A stretch of DNA of 64,000 bases. Origin: Gemmatimonadota bacterium (lineage in GTDB: Bacteria > Latescibacterota > UBA2968 > UBA8231). Position numbers and translations under genes: made by a program. This document shows, piece after piece, positions 52,239 to 59,974 of this stretch. The notes beneath the pieces were generated by a model. That model was not told the origin of the DNA. It saw only the letters and a list, made by a program, of their open reading frames with translations, and searched no databases. The stretch lies in assembly GCA_018673255.1 (NCBI GenBank), contig JABHDC010000253.1, positions 62,001 to 126,000 on the forward strand. The letters are read 5' to 3'. Every line of letters begins with the position of its first letter. The first letter of the stretch is position 1.

Positions 52239-52563
52239 GAAGTGATCCTCTTGGTGGTGTCTGACGTCTGGTGGCGGTGGTGGAGAGAATGCAGGCGTCT
52301 GAGACGTTGGTCAAACGTTTGGCAAACAGATGCGTCTCAAGTTGGCATGCCGTGGTGCCGACACGAGGGATGCGGTGTCGTGGGACGTAGAAAGGCGAGT
52401 TGTGATCTGACTCACCTTGTGATACGCCTCACGACAAAGAAATAGTCTGTACCACAGTCTTGGTAACCTTCGGGAACCATGCACGTCCTCACAGGTTGTA
52501 CGAGGAAGCCCAGGGTTGATCCAAACAGGGGTCGACTGTGACAAGCCAACCAGGAGGGTCTTG
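52239..52563. promoter_or_regulatory. Divergent regulatory region with nested dyad
   Basis: A 325-bp gap between the MazG-like gene and the sigma-factor gene, with no gene seen. TGAGACG (52300-52306) pairs with CGTCTCA (52333-52339), and a perfect palindrome CAAACGTTTG (52312-52321) lies near its centre. TTGTGAT appears twice around 52398-52423. AGGAGG (52551-52556) is the ribosome site of the sigma factor. I could not pick a convincing -35/-10 pair. Confidence 0.4.
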
Positions 52564-53445
52564 ATGGCGAGAGCAAATGGACCACCGGTCAGCGGCGAGC
52601 CGCGCGTGACGGAGGGTGACAAACTTCTGTCGAGTTACCTGCAGGATATCGCCGATTCCACACCGTTGTCTTCAGCACAAGAAGCCGAACTCGCACGCCG
52701 GATTCGTCAGGGCGACGAGGGAGCGCGGAACCTCCTCGTGGAGGCCAATCTGCGCTTCGTCGTTGCCGTCTCTAAGCAGTATCAGGGGCGAGGACTGACA
52801 CTGGCAGAGTTGATCAGTGCCGGCAATGTGGGGCTGATCACGGCCGCAGAGCGCTTCGATGAGAAGCGCGGTTTCAAATTTATCTCCTATGCCGTCTGGT
52901 GGATCCGCCAGGGCATCATGCAATCACTGACACAGCAGTCGACGGTTAGGGTTCCACTGAATCGGGTCGACATGCTGTCGAAGGTCTCGCGGACGCTGGC
53001 CCAATTGCAGCAGGATGGTGAGCCACCCTCGATCGATCGAGTTGCAGAGAAGTTGGGGTGTGGCGTCAAGGAGGTAGAGCAGGCGTTGGCCGTCAGCAAC
53101 GCGGTGCGATCCCTGGATGCACCTTTCGAAGGGGCAGAGGGGGATGGACAGTTCAGCCTCCTCGACTGCTTGTGCGACGAGAAACAGACAAGCGCCGAGG
53201 ATGACGTTCTCACCTTCAGTCGTTGTTCTGACGTGAAGGAGGCGCTGGCCAAGTTGCCGCCTCGGGAGGCACAGGTCCTGCGACTCTACTACGGTCTGGA
53301 CCAGGATCAGTCGATGACACTGGATGAGATCGGCCGCCAATTCCGCCTCACGCGGGAACGGGTGCGCCAGATCAAGGAACTGGCCCTCGGCAAATTGCGT
53401 CACCCACGATTCCATCGCCGCTTGAGGGTCTATGCAGAGAACTGA
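52564..53445 (+). CDS. RpoD/SigA family RNA polymerase sigma factor
   Basis: 293 aa. The order is region 1.2 (DKLLSSYLQDI), 2 (NLRFVVAVSKQYQ, GNVGLITAAERFDE, KFISYAVWWIRQGI), 3 (VRVPLNRVDMLSK) and 4 (LPPREAQVLRLYYGLD, RLTRERVRQIKELALGKLRH). Region 1.1 and the long non-conserved part of proteobacterial RpoD are missing, as in the primary sigma factors of Bacteroidota and allied phyla. It may therefore be the housekeeping factor, though a group 2 paralogue is possible. The ribosome site is a perfect AGGAGG. Confidence 0.92.
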   Translation: MARANGPPVSGEPRVTEGDKLLSSYLQDIADSTPLSSAQEAELARRIRQGDEGARNLLVEANLRFVVAVSKQYQGRGLTLAELISAGNVGLITAAERFDEKRGFKFISYAVWWIRQGIMQSLTQQSTVRVPLNRVDMLSKVSRTLAQLQQDGEPPSIDRVAEKLGCGVKEVEQALAVSNAVRSLDAPFEGAEGDGQFSLLDCLCDEKQTSAEDDVLTFSRCSDVKEALAKLPPREAQVLRLYYGLDQDQSMTLDEIGRQFRLTRERVRQIKELALGKLRHPRFHRRLRVYAEN

Positions 53446-53647
53446 TCCGGCCGAGATCTGACAGAACCTGTTCAGGCACGACCATTGCTTACTACCTGGA
53501 GTCCCTCGAGACCAAGCCATCTGATCCCGGAAGGATCTACCGGTCTCAGAGGACTCCGGGTGGGAAATGGATTCCCATCTCGCACTCAAGGGAACACGCG
53601 GGCTGCCGATATATAGGATGCAGACCCCCCAAGAGAGGAACTGAGCA

Positions 53648-53779
53648 ATGGAGAGCATCACCCCACGTAGCCGCGTCTCCAAGGGCACCGTCATGATGCG
53701 GCTGGGTGCCTTTTTCTTCGTCACGACCGGACTATTTCTCGGCGCACTACTGGCGGCTCTTGCCGGCGTTTCGGGCTGA
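53648..53779 (+). CDS. Small single-helix membrane protein, unknown
   Basis: A 43-residue ORF. AGAGGAA lies 8 nt before the ATG, and a TATATA -10-like box about 35 bp further up (around 53610). After a basic N-terminus (ESITPRSRVSKGTVMMR) there is one hydrophobic helix (LGAFFFVTTGLFLGALLAAL) ending in AGVSG. The N-in, C-out topology is expected by the positive-inside rule. No family was recognised; it could be a small regulator or a secretion-related peptide. Confidence 0.5.
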   Translation: MESITPRSRVSKGTVMMRLGAFFFVTTGLFLGALLAALAGVSG

Positions 53780-53949
53780 TCTGGCTACCCTCGCCCTTCC
53801 AGGCTGAGGGGCGTCACGACCCGAGGAGACGACTGCACACCTCCGGGGTTTGAGGCCGCACCCAAACCTTTGCGGCGGCCCCCGGTCGGGCTGCACACGA
53901 CACGACATCTGCTGTCCGCCAACAGCGTTGCTGCACACTTGCGTGCCGC

Positions 53950-54025
53950 TTGACGCTCCCTGGCAGGGCAGGCTATATTGCGCTCCCCGTCACACGGCTG
54001 TCATCAAGTGCAGCCGTGATTTTTT
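53950..54025 (+). promoter_or_regulatory. Promoter directly followed by an intrinsic terminator (leader of parA)
   Basis: TTGACG (53950-53955), an 18-bp spacer and TATATT (53974-53979) form a good sigma70-type promoter with a start near 53986. CACGGCTG (53993-54000) pairs with CAGCCGTG (54011-54018), followed by ATTTTTT (54019-54025), a clear terminator within the first 40 nt of that transcript. The parA ATG is at 54086. This could be an attenuator or give a very short RNA. The GC-rich gap 53780-53949 shows no gene. Confidence 0.65.
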
Positions 54026-54085
54026 GTCCAAACCGTCGACTGCATCAGGGCGCGTGGACATAGCGATGGACACTGAAGGGTTGGC

Positions 54086-54862
54086 ATGGGTCGAGTCATT
54101 GCGATAGCCAATCAGAAGGGTGGAGTCGGCAAGACGACGACAGCCGTCAATCTGTCGGCCTGCCTGGCCACAGAGGGCCATCGCACACTTCTGATCGATC
54201 TGGATCCACAGGCAAATGCCACCAGTGGCTGCGAGGCCGGCATGTCGCGGGCGGAAGGTTCCGTCTACGATGTCATGCTCGGTCAGGCTCCACTCGAGGC
54301 GGTGATCAGTTCCGTCGATACACCGGGCCTCGACCTGGTACCCTCACATATATCTCTAGCCGGCGCTGAAGTCGAAATGGCCGCCGTTCTGGGCCGCGAG
54401 CAGCGTCTGTCAGATTCCCTTGAATCGGTTCGTGATGACTACGAATTCATCATCGTGGACTGCCCGCCCTCTCTCGGGCTGCTGACGGTCAATGCCCTTA
54501 CCGCCGCCGATTCGGTGCTCATTCCAGTGCAATGCGAATACTATGCGCTGGAGGGCTTGAGCAAGTTGCTCAACTCAATCCAACTCGTACAGCGATACCT
54601 GAATCCCGAGCTGCAAATCGAGGGTGTGCTGCTGACGATGTATGATGACCGCCTGCAGTTGTCGAAACGTGTGGCGGCCGAAGTGAAGTCATACTTCAAC
54701 GACAAGGTCTACGACACGCTCATCAAGCGGAATGTCACCCTTGCGGCGGCACCTAGCTTCGGCAAACCCGTCATCTTCTATGAGCCGCGATCCACCGGGG
54801 CTGAGAACTATCGTTCGCTGGCACGCGAACTGAGTGGATCGGGCGGCGCTGCAGCCGCCTGA
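54086..54862 (+). CDS. parA: ParA family ATPase (Soj-like)
   Basis: A 258-aa MinD/ParA-type ATPase. Deviant Walker A is [18 protein letters not shown]' is [12 protein letters not shown], and Walker B is [14 protein letters not shown]. It matches chromosomal Soj/ParA involved in origin segregation. No parB follows; the next gene is an amidohydrolase. The leader carries a promoter and terminator (53950-54025). The last residues are a run of Gly/Ala. Confidence 0.93.
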   Translation: MGRVIAIANQKGGVGKTTTAVNLSACLATEGHRTLLIDLDPQANATSGCEAGMSRAEGSVYDVMLGQAPLEAVISSVDTPGLDLVPSHISLAGAEVEMAAVLGREQRLSDSLESVRDDYEFIIVDCPPSLGLLTVNALTAADSVLIPVQCEYYALEGLSKLLNSIQLVQRYLNPELQIEGVLLTMYDDRLQLSKRVAAEVKSYFNDKVYDTLIKRNVTLAAAPSFGKPVIFYEPRSTGAENYRSLARELSGSGGAAAA

Positions 54863-54918
54863 GGCGCAGCCGAACACAACAGCCGAGCACATCTCGACAC
54901 GACCTCGGATCTGACCCG

Positions 54919-55680
54919 ATGATCATAGACACACACTGCCACGCCGGTCTCAGGAAGTATGAGCCGGTGGAGTCCTTGCTGTATCATATGGATCACAATA
55001 ATGTGGACCGGGCAGTCCTTATCCAGTACGGCGGCAACAGCGACAACACGTATCTGCTGGATTGCCTGAAGCGCTTTCCACAGCGACTGACCGCAGCGAT
55101 GATCGTGGATCCCTCCGATGACGGGGAGGCTGTGCGCCGCTGGGCTGATGCAGGTATCGGCGGTATCCGGCTGACTCCCGCCGCACGTTCGACGTCGGCA
55201 GACCCGCTGGCGATCTGGCGCGCGGCCAACGACTGCGGACTCGTGGTCAGCGTGCACTGCAGTCTGGATCTGCTCAACGGCGAGGCCTTCCGCGACGTCG
55301 TCGATCGATTTCCGGATCTGTCGATCGTGCTCGAACACCTGGGTGGGGTCAAAGCTGACGCCGAGCCGCCCTACGAGGCCTTCACGAAAGCACTGGAACT
55401 GGCCGACCATGCGAATGTGACGATGAAGGTGCCAGGTTTCGGAGAGCTCTGCTCCGTGCCTCTGCCTTTCGACCCGATTCCACCACTGCCTCGATTGGCG
55501 TTAGAGGCATTTGGCGCCGATCGCCTGATGTGGGGGAGTGACTATCCGCCCGTCAGCAGTCGCGAGGGATATACCAATGCCCTGCGAGTGCCGCAGGAGT
55601 ATTTCGCGGATCTGCGTGTGTCCCAGCAGGCGGAGATCTTCGGCGAGACGGCCCAACGGATCTGGTTCTCAGGCGAGTGA
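54919..55680 (+). CDS. Amidohydrolase family (amidohydrolase-2, TIM-barrel) protein
   Basis: A 253-aa metal-dependent hydrolase. MIIDTHCHAG is the first metal site, VVSVHCSL and VLEHLGGVK supply further histidines, and the C-terminal LMWGSDYPPVSS supplies the catalytic aspartate, all in the ACMSD/amidohydrolase-2 pattern. Members hydrolyse lactones or decarboxylate aromatic acids. It follows parA by 56 bp without an apparent functional link. The substrate is unknown. Confidence 0.87.
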   Translation: MIIDTHCHAGLRKYEPVESLLYHMDHNNVDRAVLIQYGGNSDNTYLLDCLKRFPQRLTAAMIVDPSDDGEAVRRWADAGIGGIRLTPAARSTSADPLAIWRAANDCGLVVSVHCSLDLLNGEAFRDVVDRFPDLSIVLEHLGGVKADAEPPYEAFTKALELADHANVTMKVPGFGELCSVPLPFDPIPPLPRLALEAFGADRLMWGSDYPPVSSREGYTNALRVPQEYFADLRVSQQAEIFGETAQRIWFSGE

Positions 55681-55696
55681 GTCTCTAGCCCCGCAG

Positions 55697-56620
55697 CTAT
55701 CTCCTCAGCAGGAATCCCTTCAGCAAAGGTTCATCTCCATCTGGCTCGTAGTCCTGTCCGGACTGCGTGATCGGATCGATGTGTACGGGGCGCAGCTGGT
55801 TCAGGCTGGCTTCCATCTGATCGTGCGACCAGCCTTCGTGATTGCTGGTCACCAGCAGCCAGCCATCCTCACTGAGTACATCGAGTGCCGATCGAACCAG
55901 ATCCGGCAGATCGTCGATGATGCGGAAGGACGGCTCGCCCCTTCGACGGCCCCGGGCGAAGGACGGCGGATCACAGATGATGCCATCGAAGCGTCTGCCC
56001 CTCTTGTGACAGCCTCGCAGGAACAGGCGTGAATCCACGGCAGCGTGCGTGATGGAATCGCTGACCCCATTGAGGCGGGCATTCTCCTCGGCCCACTTCA
56101 GATATCTCCGGCTCACATCGACCTGCTCCACTTCGGTTGCCCCCCCCGCGGCCGCTGCGATTCCGAAGGCACCCGTATAGGCGAAGAGATTGGCGATGCG
56201 TCGACCCGCACTGTGATCGCGAACCCAACGGCGATTGCGGCGCTGGTCGAGAAACAGACCTGGAGACTGGCCCCGATCGGCGTACAGTGCCAGTTGCAGG
56301 GGAGCTTCAGACGCGATCCAGTGGGCCGGGGCATGTGCCGAACACCAGTGACGTCGTTGATGCGGGTCCTTGCCCCGGTCACTCATGCCGTGCAGATGCC
56401 AGTGTGTGGCACCCACACGCTGGCACAGGGCATCCAGCTGCAGGTGGAGAGACGGTGACGGGTCCTGTGGGTAATACCAGTATCCCCAGCAGACGTCGCC
56501 GAACCGATCGAGACGCAGATCGGTGTCTTCCGTGTGCAGCAGGCGAAGACACGACTCGTCACTCAGCAGTTGCTGTCGTCGTTGAAGAGCGGCTTCCCAG
56601 GCCGTCGGTAGCTGGCTCAT
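55697..56620 (-). CDS. RlmI-like class I SAM methyltransferase
   Basis: 307 aa. GLFLDQRRNRRW, NLFAYTGAFGIAAAAGGATE (shown in full, 20 residues), DVSRRYLKWAEENARLNG and CDPPSFARGRRR match the RlmI/RlmK-type 23S rRNA methyltransferases and their SAM-binding site. A clear PUA domain at the N-terminus is not visible, so the target could differ. Its ATG overlaps the stop of the upstream sigma54-type activator (4 bp). Confidence 0.82.
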   Translation of the reverse strand: MSQLPTAWEAALQRRQQLLSDESCLRLLHTEDTDLRLDRFGDVCWGYWYYPQDPSPSLHLQLDALCQRVGATHWHLHGMSDRGKDPHQRRHWCSAHAPAHWIASEAPLQLALYADRGQSPGLFLDQRRNRRWVRDHSAGRRIANLFAYTGAFGIAAAAGGATEVEQVDVSRRYLKWAEENARLNGVSDSITHAAVDSRLFLRGCHKRGRRFDGIICDPPSFARGRRRGEPSFRIIDDLPDLVRSALDVLSEDGWLLVTSNHEGWSHDQMEASLNQLRPVHIDPITQSGQDYEPDGDEPLLKGFLLRR

Positions 56621-57597
56621 TCGGCGAGGCCTGAAGGGAGCCGCGTCGGGTGAATGCCATGACGACGCAGGCGATCGAACAATGTCGACCGTTTGAGTCC
56701 GAGCTCTCGCGCGGCGGCAGAGATATTCCCCGCGCAGCGACGAAGGGTGTCTTCCAGCTGGTCTCGCTCCGTCACCTGGGGCTCATGGGTCGGATGGCCA
56801 TCGATGGCCCTGCACAGGTCTGCTACGTCGATCCAGGCTGAATCACACTGGAGCACGGCACGTTTCGTGACAACGTCCAATTCGCGCACGTTGTTGGCCG
56901 ACCAGTCCTGCTGTCGCAACCAGCTTCCGGCCTGCGTTGTGAAACCGCGCAGGTGCGGGCGTTGCAGGCGATCCCGATGCAGGGCAAGCAACCGTTGTGC
57001 GAGAGGGAGAATATCCTGACGTCGTCGCCTCAGTGGCGGCAGATCGATGATGAAATCGGCGAGCCGGAAATAGAGATCGGCGCGAAATCGGCCTTCCTCC
57101 CGGGCCCGCCGAAGATCCAGGTGAGTCGCAGAGACGATCCGGACATCCACATCTTGTTCTTCTGTGCCGCCGAGAGGGCGCACGCGTCGTTCCTGCAGTA
57201 CGCGCAGCAACTTTGGCTGCAGTCCCGGTGGCAGATCACCGACCTCGTCAAGGAACAGTGTACCCCCGTCAGCCTGACACAGCAGGCCGGGGCGATCTGC
57301 CTCGGCGCTGGTGTATGCGCCCCGGCGTACGCCGAAGATCTCGGCTTCGAGTACACCCTCGGGCAGGGCAGCACAATTGACGGCGACGAAGCGATGGCCG
57401 CTGCGGACTGGGTCCGCCTCGTGGAGAATCCGGGCGACCAGCTCCTTGCCCGTGCCGGATTCCCCCTGGAGCAACACGTCGACGGGGCGGCCCAGAACCC
57501 GTCGCACGCCATCGAGGACAGAATCCATGCCGGTCTGGTTTTCGAAGCACCGGGCGGTCTCGCCAGACAGTTGCGGTGATGTCGTGGGCGTCATCAT
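56617..57597 (-). CDS. Sigma54-type AAA+ regulator with altered GAFTGA loop
   Basis: 326 aa: an AAA+ domain (about 10-245) and a C-terminal Fis-type helix-turn-helix (NISAAARELGLKRSTLFDRL). Walker A GESGTGKE and Walker B GGTLFLDEVGDL are intact. The sigma54-contact loop, normally GAFTGA, reads GAYTSA at residues 93-98. There is no N-terminal sensor or receiver domain. Loss of the GAFTGA loop is known in relatives that do not activate sigma54 (TyrR-like). The ATG at 57597 (or 57594) has no strong ribosome site. It is divergent from a second activator. Confidence 0.87.
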   Translation of the reverse strand: MMTPTTSPQLSGETARCFENQTGMDSVLDGVRRVLGRPVDVLLQGESGTGKELVARILHEADPVRSGHRFVAVNCAALPEGVLEAEIFGVRRGAYTSAEADRPGLLCQADGGTLFLDEVGDLPPGLQPKLLRVLQERRVRPLGGTEEQDVDVRIVSATHLDLRRAREEGRFRADLYFRLADFIIDLPPLRRRRQDILPLAQRLLALHRDRLQRPHLRGFTTQAGSWLRQQDWSANNVRELDVVTKRAVLQCDSAWIDVADLCRAIDGHPTHEPQVTERDQLEDTLRRCAGNISAAARELGLKRSTLFDRLRRHGIHPTRLPSGLAE

Positions 57598-57705
57598 GGC
57601 AGGTAGTATGACACCGCTTGCGCTGTGCCTCAAGCGAATCCTCTTCCGCCGCGACGCACAACTTCGTGGACTATGGATCACAAGTGACACGAAACGCATT
57701 GCCGG

Positions 57706-57737
57706 CCGGTACCGGTGGCCGATGGGACCGGTACCGA
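57706..57737 (+). promoter_or_regulatory. Two palindromes (CCGGTACCGG-like), possible activator sites
   Basis: CCGGTACCGG (57706-57715, perfect palindrome) and CCGGTACCGA (57728-57737) have centres 22 bp apart, about two helical turns. They lie about 95 and 73 bp upstream of the start predicted from the sigma54 promoter at 57780, the usual place for activator binding. Confidence 0.6.
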
Positions 57738-57779
57738 CCGCCGCTTCCGAGTACTGCGTGTGCCACTGTGGGGTGCGAT

Positions 57780-57795
57780 CGGCACGCCACTTGCC
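57780..57795 (+). promoter_or_regulatory. Sigma54-type promoter
   Basis: CGGCACGCCACTTGCC matches the TGGCACG-N4-TTGC consensus, with the -24 GG (57781-57782) and the -12 GC (57793-57794) correctly spaced by 12. Transcription would start near 57806, 47 bp before the activator ATG at 57853. Confidence 0.75.
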
Positions 57796-57852
57796 TTGTC
57801 CTATGTCGAAGCTGACTCACAGCGATGCACTCATCACCCACCGGAGGAACAG

Positions 57853-58890
57853 ATGGATCGCTATGAACCCGCTCTTGCATATGCCCCGCAATATCTCGAG
57901 ACGGAGAAGGACCAGCAGCAAGCCCATCCGGCACTACTGGCGACTCAGAGTGTGGCCATGGGCCACGTCCTGGATCGAGTGACCAGCATTGCCGCCTCTG
58001 AGTCAACAACCCTGATCACGGGGGAGAGTGGTACGGGGAAAGGTGTGATCGCCCGCCTCATTCACCAGCGCAGTACGCGGGCTCGGTCTCCCTTCGTCAG
58101 CGTCAATTGTGCCGGATTGCCCGAAGGTGTGCTCGAGTCGGAGTTGTTCGGTCACGAGCGGGGCGCATTTACCGGAGCGGTGCGGCAACGTCCAGGGCGC
58201 TTCGAGCAGGCGCGGGATGGCACGATCTTCCTTGATGAGATCGGTTCAGCAGATGCCCGTGTCCAGCAACGTCTGTTGCGGGTTCTGCAGGATCGCTGCT
58301 TCGAGCGGGTCGGCGGCACACAGACCCTCGTCAACGAGGCCCGCGTCGTGGCCGCTACCAATGTCGATCTGCAGGCCGAGGTTGAGGCAGGGCGTTTTCG
58401 CGAGGATCTGTACTACCGATTACACGTTGTCCCTGTGGAAGTGCCGCCTCTGCGTGAACGACGGGAGGACATTACCCACCTGGTCGAACACTTCCTGCTT
58501 CCCGTTGTTGATCGCATCGACGGCATCACTCGGGAGGCATTGGACCGCCTCGTGGACTATCCCTGGCCGGGGAACATTCGCGAGCTTGAGAACACGATCG
58601 AGCGCATGGTTGTACTGGCGAAGACGCGTCGCCTGGGGCTCGGGGATGTGCCCGACGAGATCCACCACTGGCGGGCAGGAGACGGAGCGCACCGGATGAC
58701 CGATCTCGGGTCGATCTCGTATCGCGAAGCACGAGAGTGGTTCGATCGCCAGTTCCTGCACCGGGCGCTGCAACGGCATCAGGGTGTGGTCACCCATGTG
58801 GCCGACGCGATCGGCATGTCTCGGAAGAATCTCTACTGCAGGCTCACCCGTCTGGGGATCGACCCAGACCGCTTTCGCCCAGGGCATTAA
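57853..58890 (+). CDS. Sigma54-dependent transcriptional activator (AAA+)
   Basis: 345 aa. After a short N-terminal part (about 30 residues, no sensor domain) comes the AAA+ domain with GESGTGKG, an intact RGAFTGAV loop, Walker B GTIFLDEIGS, and the arginine-rich PLRERREDI. A Fis-type HTH (HVADAIGMSRKNLYCRL) ends the chain. It should activate sigma54 promoters. GGAGG precedes the ATG at 57853. It is probably driven by the sigma54 promoter at 57780, hence autoactivated. The 3' end overlaps the convergent TPR gene by 47 bp. Confidence 0.92.
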   Translation: MDRYEPALAYAPQYLETEKDQQQAHPALLATQSVAMGHVLDRVTSIAASESTTLITGESGTGKGVIARLIHQRSTRARSPFVSVNCAGLPEGVLESELFGHERGAFTGAVRQRPGRFEQARDGTIFLDEIGSADARVQQRLLRVLQDRCFERVGGTQTLVNEARVVAATNVDLQAEVEAGRFREDLYYRLHVVPVEVPPLRERREDITHLVEHFLLPVVDRIDGITREALDRLVDYPWPGNIRELENTIERMVVLAKTRRLGLGDVPDEIHHWRAGDGAHRMTDLGSISYREAREWFDRQFLHRALQRHQGVVTHVADAIGMSRKNLYCRLTRLGIDPDRFRPGH

Positions 58891-59974
58891 GAGCCGACTC
58901 GGACTCGAAGCGCACCAGCTGCCCACGCAGATATTCGAAGTGCTCGCCACCTTCCGGCTCCAGAGCGATGGCCCTCTTCATCAGGGCGATCGCTCGGCCG
59001 GTGCGCCCCTGGCGGAACTGCACTTCAGCATAGGTGTCGAGGTAGACGACATTGACAGCATCGGCCTTGACGGCCCGCAGTGACAGGTCTTCGGCCCGCT
59101 CCAGTCCGATCCCCTCTTCCGCATACGTCCAGGCGAGATTGTTGAGGATCAGGGGAGTGACCAGACGCTGTTGCGCGGCGACTTCGTAATACTGAATCGC
59201 ACGCCGCGGCAGACCGGTGTTGTAGTGAACCTGGGCAATGAGAGAAGCGGTTTCGACGGTATTCTCTGCCGCTTCCAGTGCACGTTCAAAGTAGATTTGG
59301 GCGCCGTCTTCTTCGCCCTCACGGAGCTGACATTCGCCGATGCCGATCAGCAATCGCGGGTCCTGGGGACGCAACATGAGAGCACCCTCCAGGACTCGTG
59401 CCGCATCGGCAAAGCGTTCTGTGTCCAGGTAGAGTCGGCTGAGTTGACGGTGCGCGAAGATCTGCTCGGACTCATCGACCTCCGGAGGCAGATCCCCCAC
59501 GGCCTCCTCCAACAGAATCAGAGCCTGATCGGGGTCATCATTGATGGCCCAGGCCCAACCAAGATTGGCCTGCACATACCAGTTGTCCTCGACCGTACGA
59601 CTCAGTTCCTGCAGTGCGCCAAGTGCGATCTCAGCGCAATCCTGCTGGCCACACAGCGAGCGCAGGGTCGAATAGATTCGCACGTCGTTCGGGTCCCGAC
59701 GCAAGGCACCAGCCAGGGCCCCGACGCTTTGTTCGTATCGTCCCAGACCGGCTTCTGCCAGGGCGGTGACGACGCGCATGTTCGAGTCCTGGGCATCCTC
59801 ACGCACGGCGCGCCTGGCTTCGCGCAGGGCACGCTCAAATTGTCCCCGCTCCAGCAGATGGACGGCGAGTTGACTGTGTTCAATGCCGGGCATGCCGCAG
59901 TGGTTCTGCACGACGAAGACACCCGTAACGGCCAGGGCCCAGGAATGGCGTTGCAAGGATCGTAACAGTTGCAT
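58844..59974 (-). CDS. TPR-repeat protein, membrane-anchored
   Basis: 376 aa. A short N-terminal hydrophobic segment (SWALAVTGVFVVQN) is followed by eight or so TPR-like helical pairs (for example LAVHLLERGQFERALREARRAV, shown in part, NWYVQANLGWAWAINDDPDQAL, shown in part, and LILNNLAWTYAEEGIGLERAE, shown in part). The last gene of the elongasome operon, coupled to rodA by a 1-nt overlap (TGATG), it may organise the rod complex. The C-terminal end overlaps the sigma54 activator on the other strand. Confidence 0.85.
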   Translation of the reverse strand: MQLLRSLQRHSWALAVTGVFVVQNHCGMPGIEHSQLAVHLLERGQFERALREARRAVREDAQDSNMRVVTALAEAGLGRYEQSVGALAGALRRDPNDVRIYSTLRSLCGQQDCAEIALGALQELSRTVEDNWYVQANLGWAWAINDDPDQALILLEEAVGDLPPEVDESEQIFAHRQLSRLYLDTERFADAARVLEGALMLRPQDPRLLIGIGECQLREGEEDGAQIYFERALEAAENTVETASLIAQVHYNTGLPRRAIQYYEVAAQQRLVTPLILNNLAWTYAEEGIGLERAEDLSLRAVKADAVNVVYLDTYAEVQFRQGRTGRAIALMKRAIALEPEGGEHFEYLRGQLVRFESESALNALGESGLGRSPDG

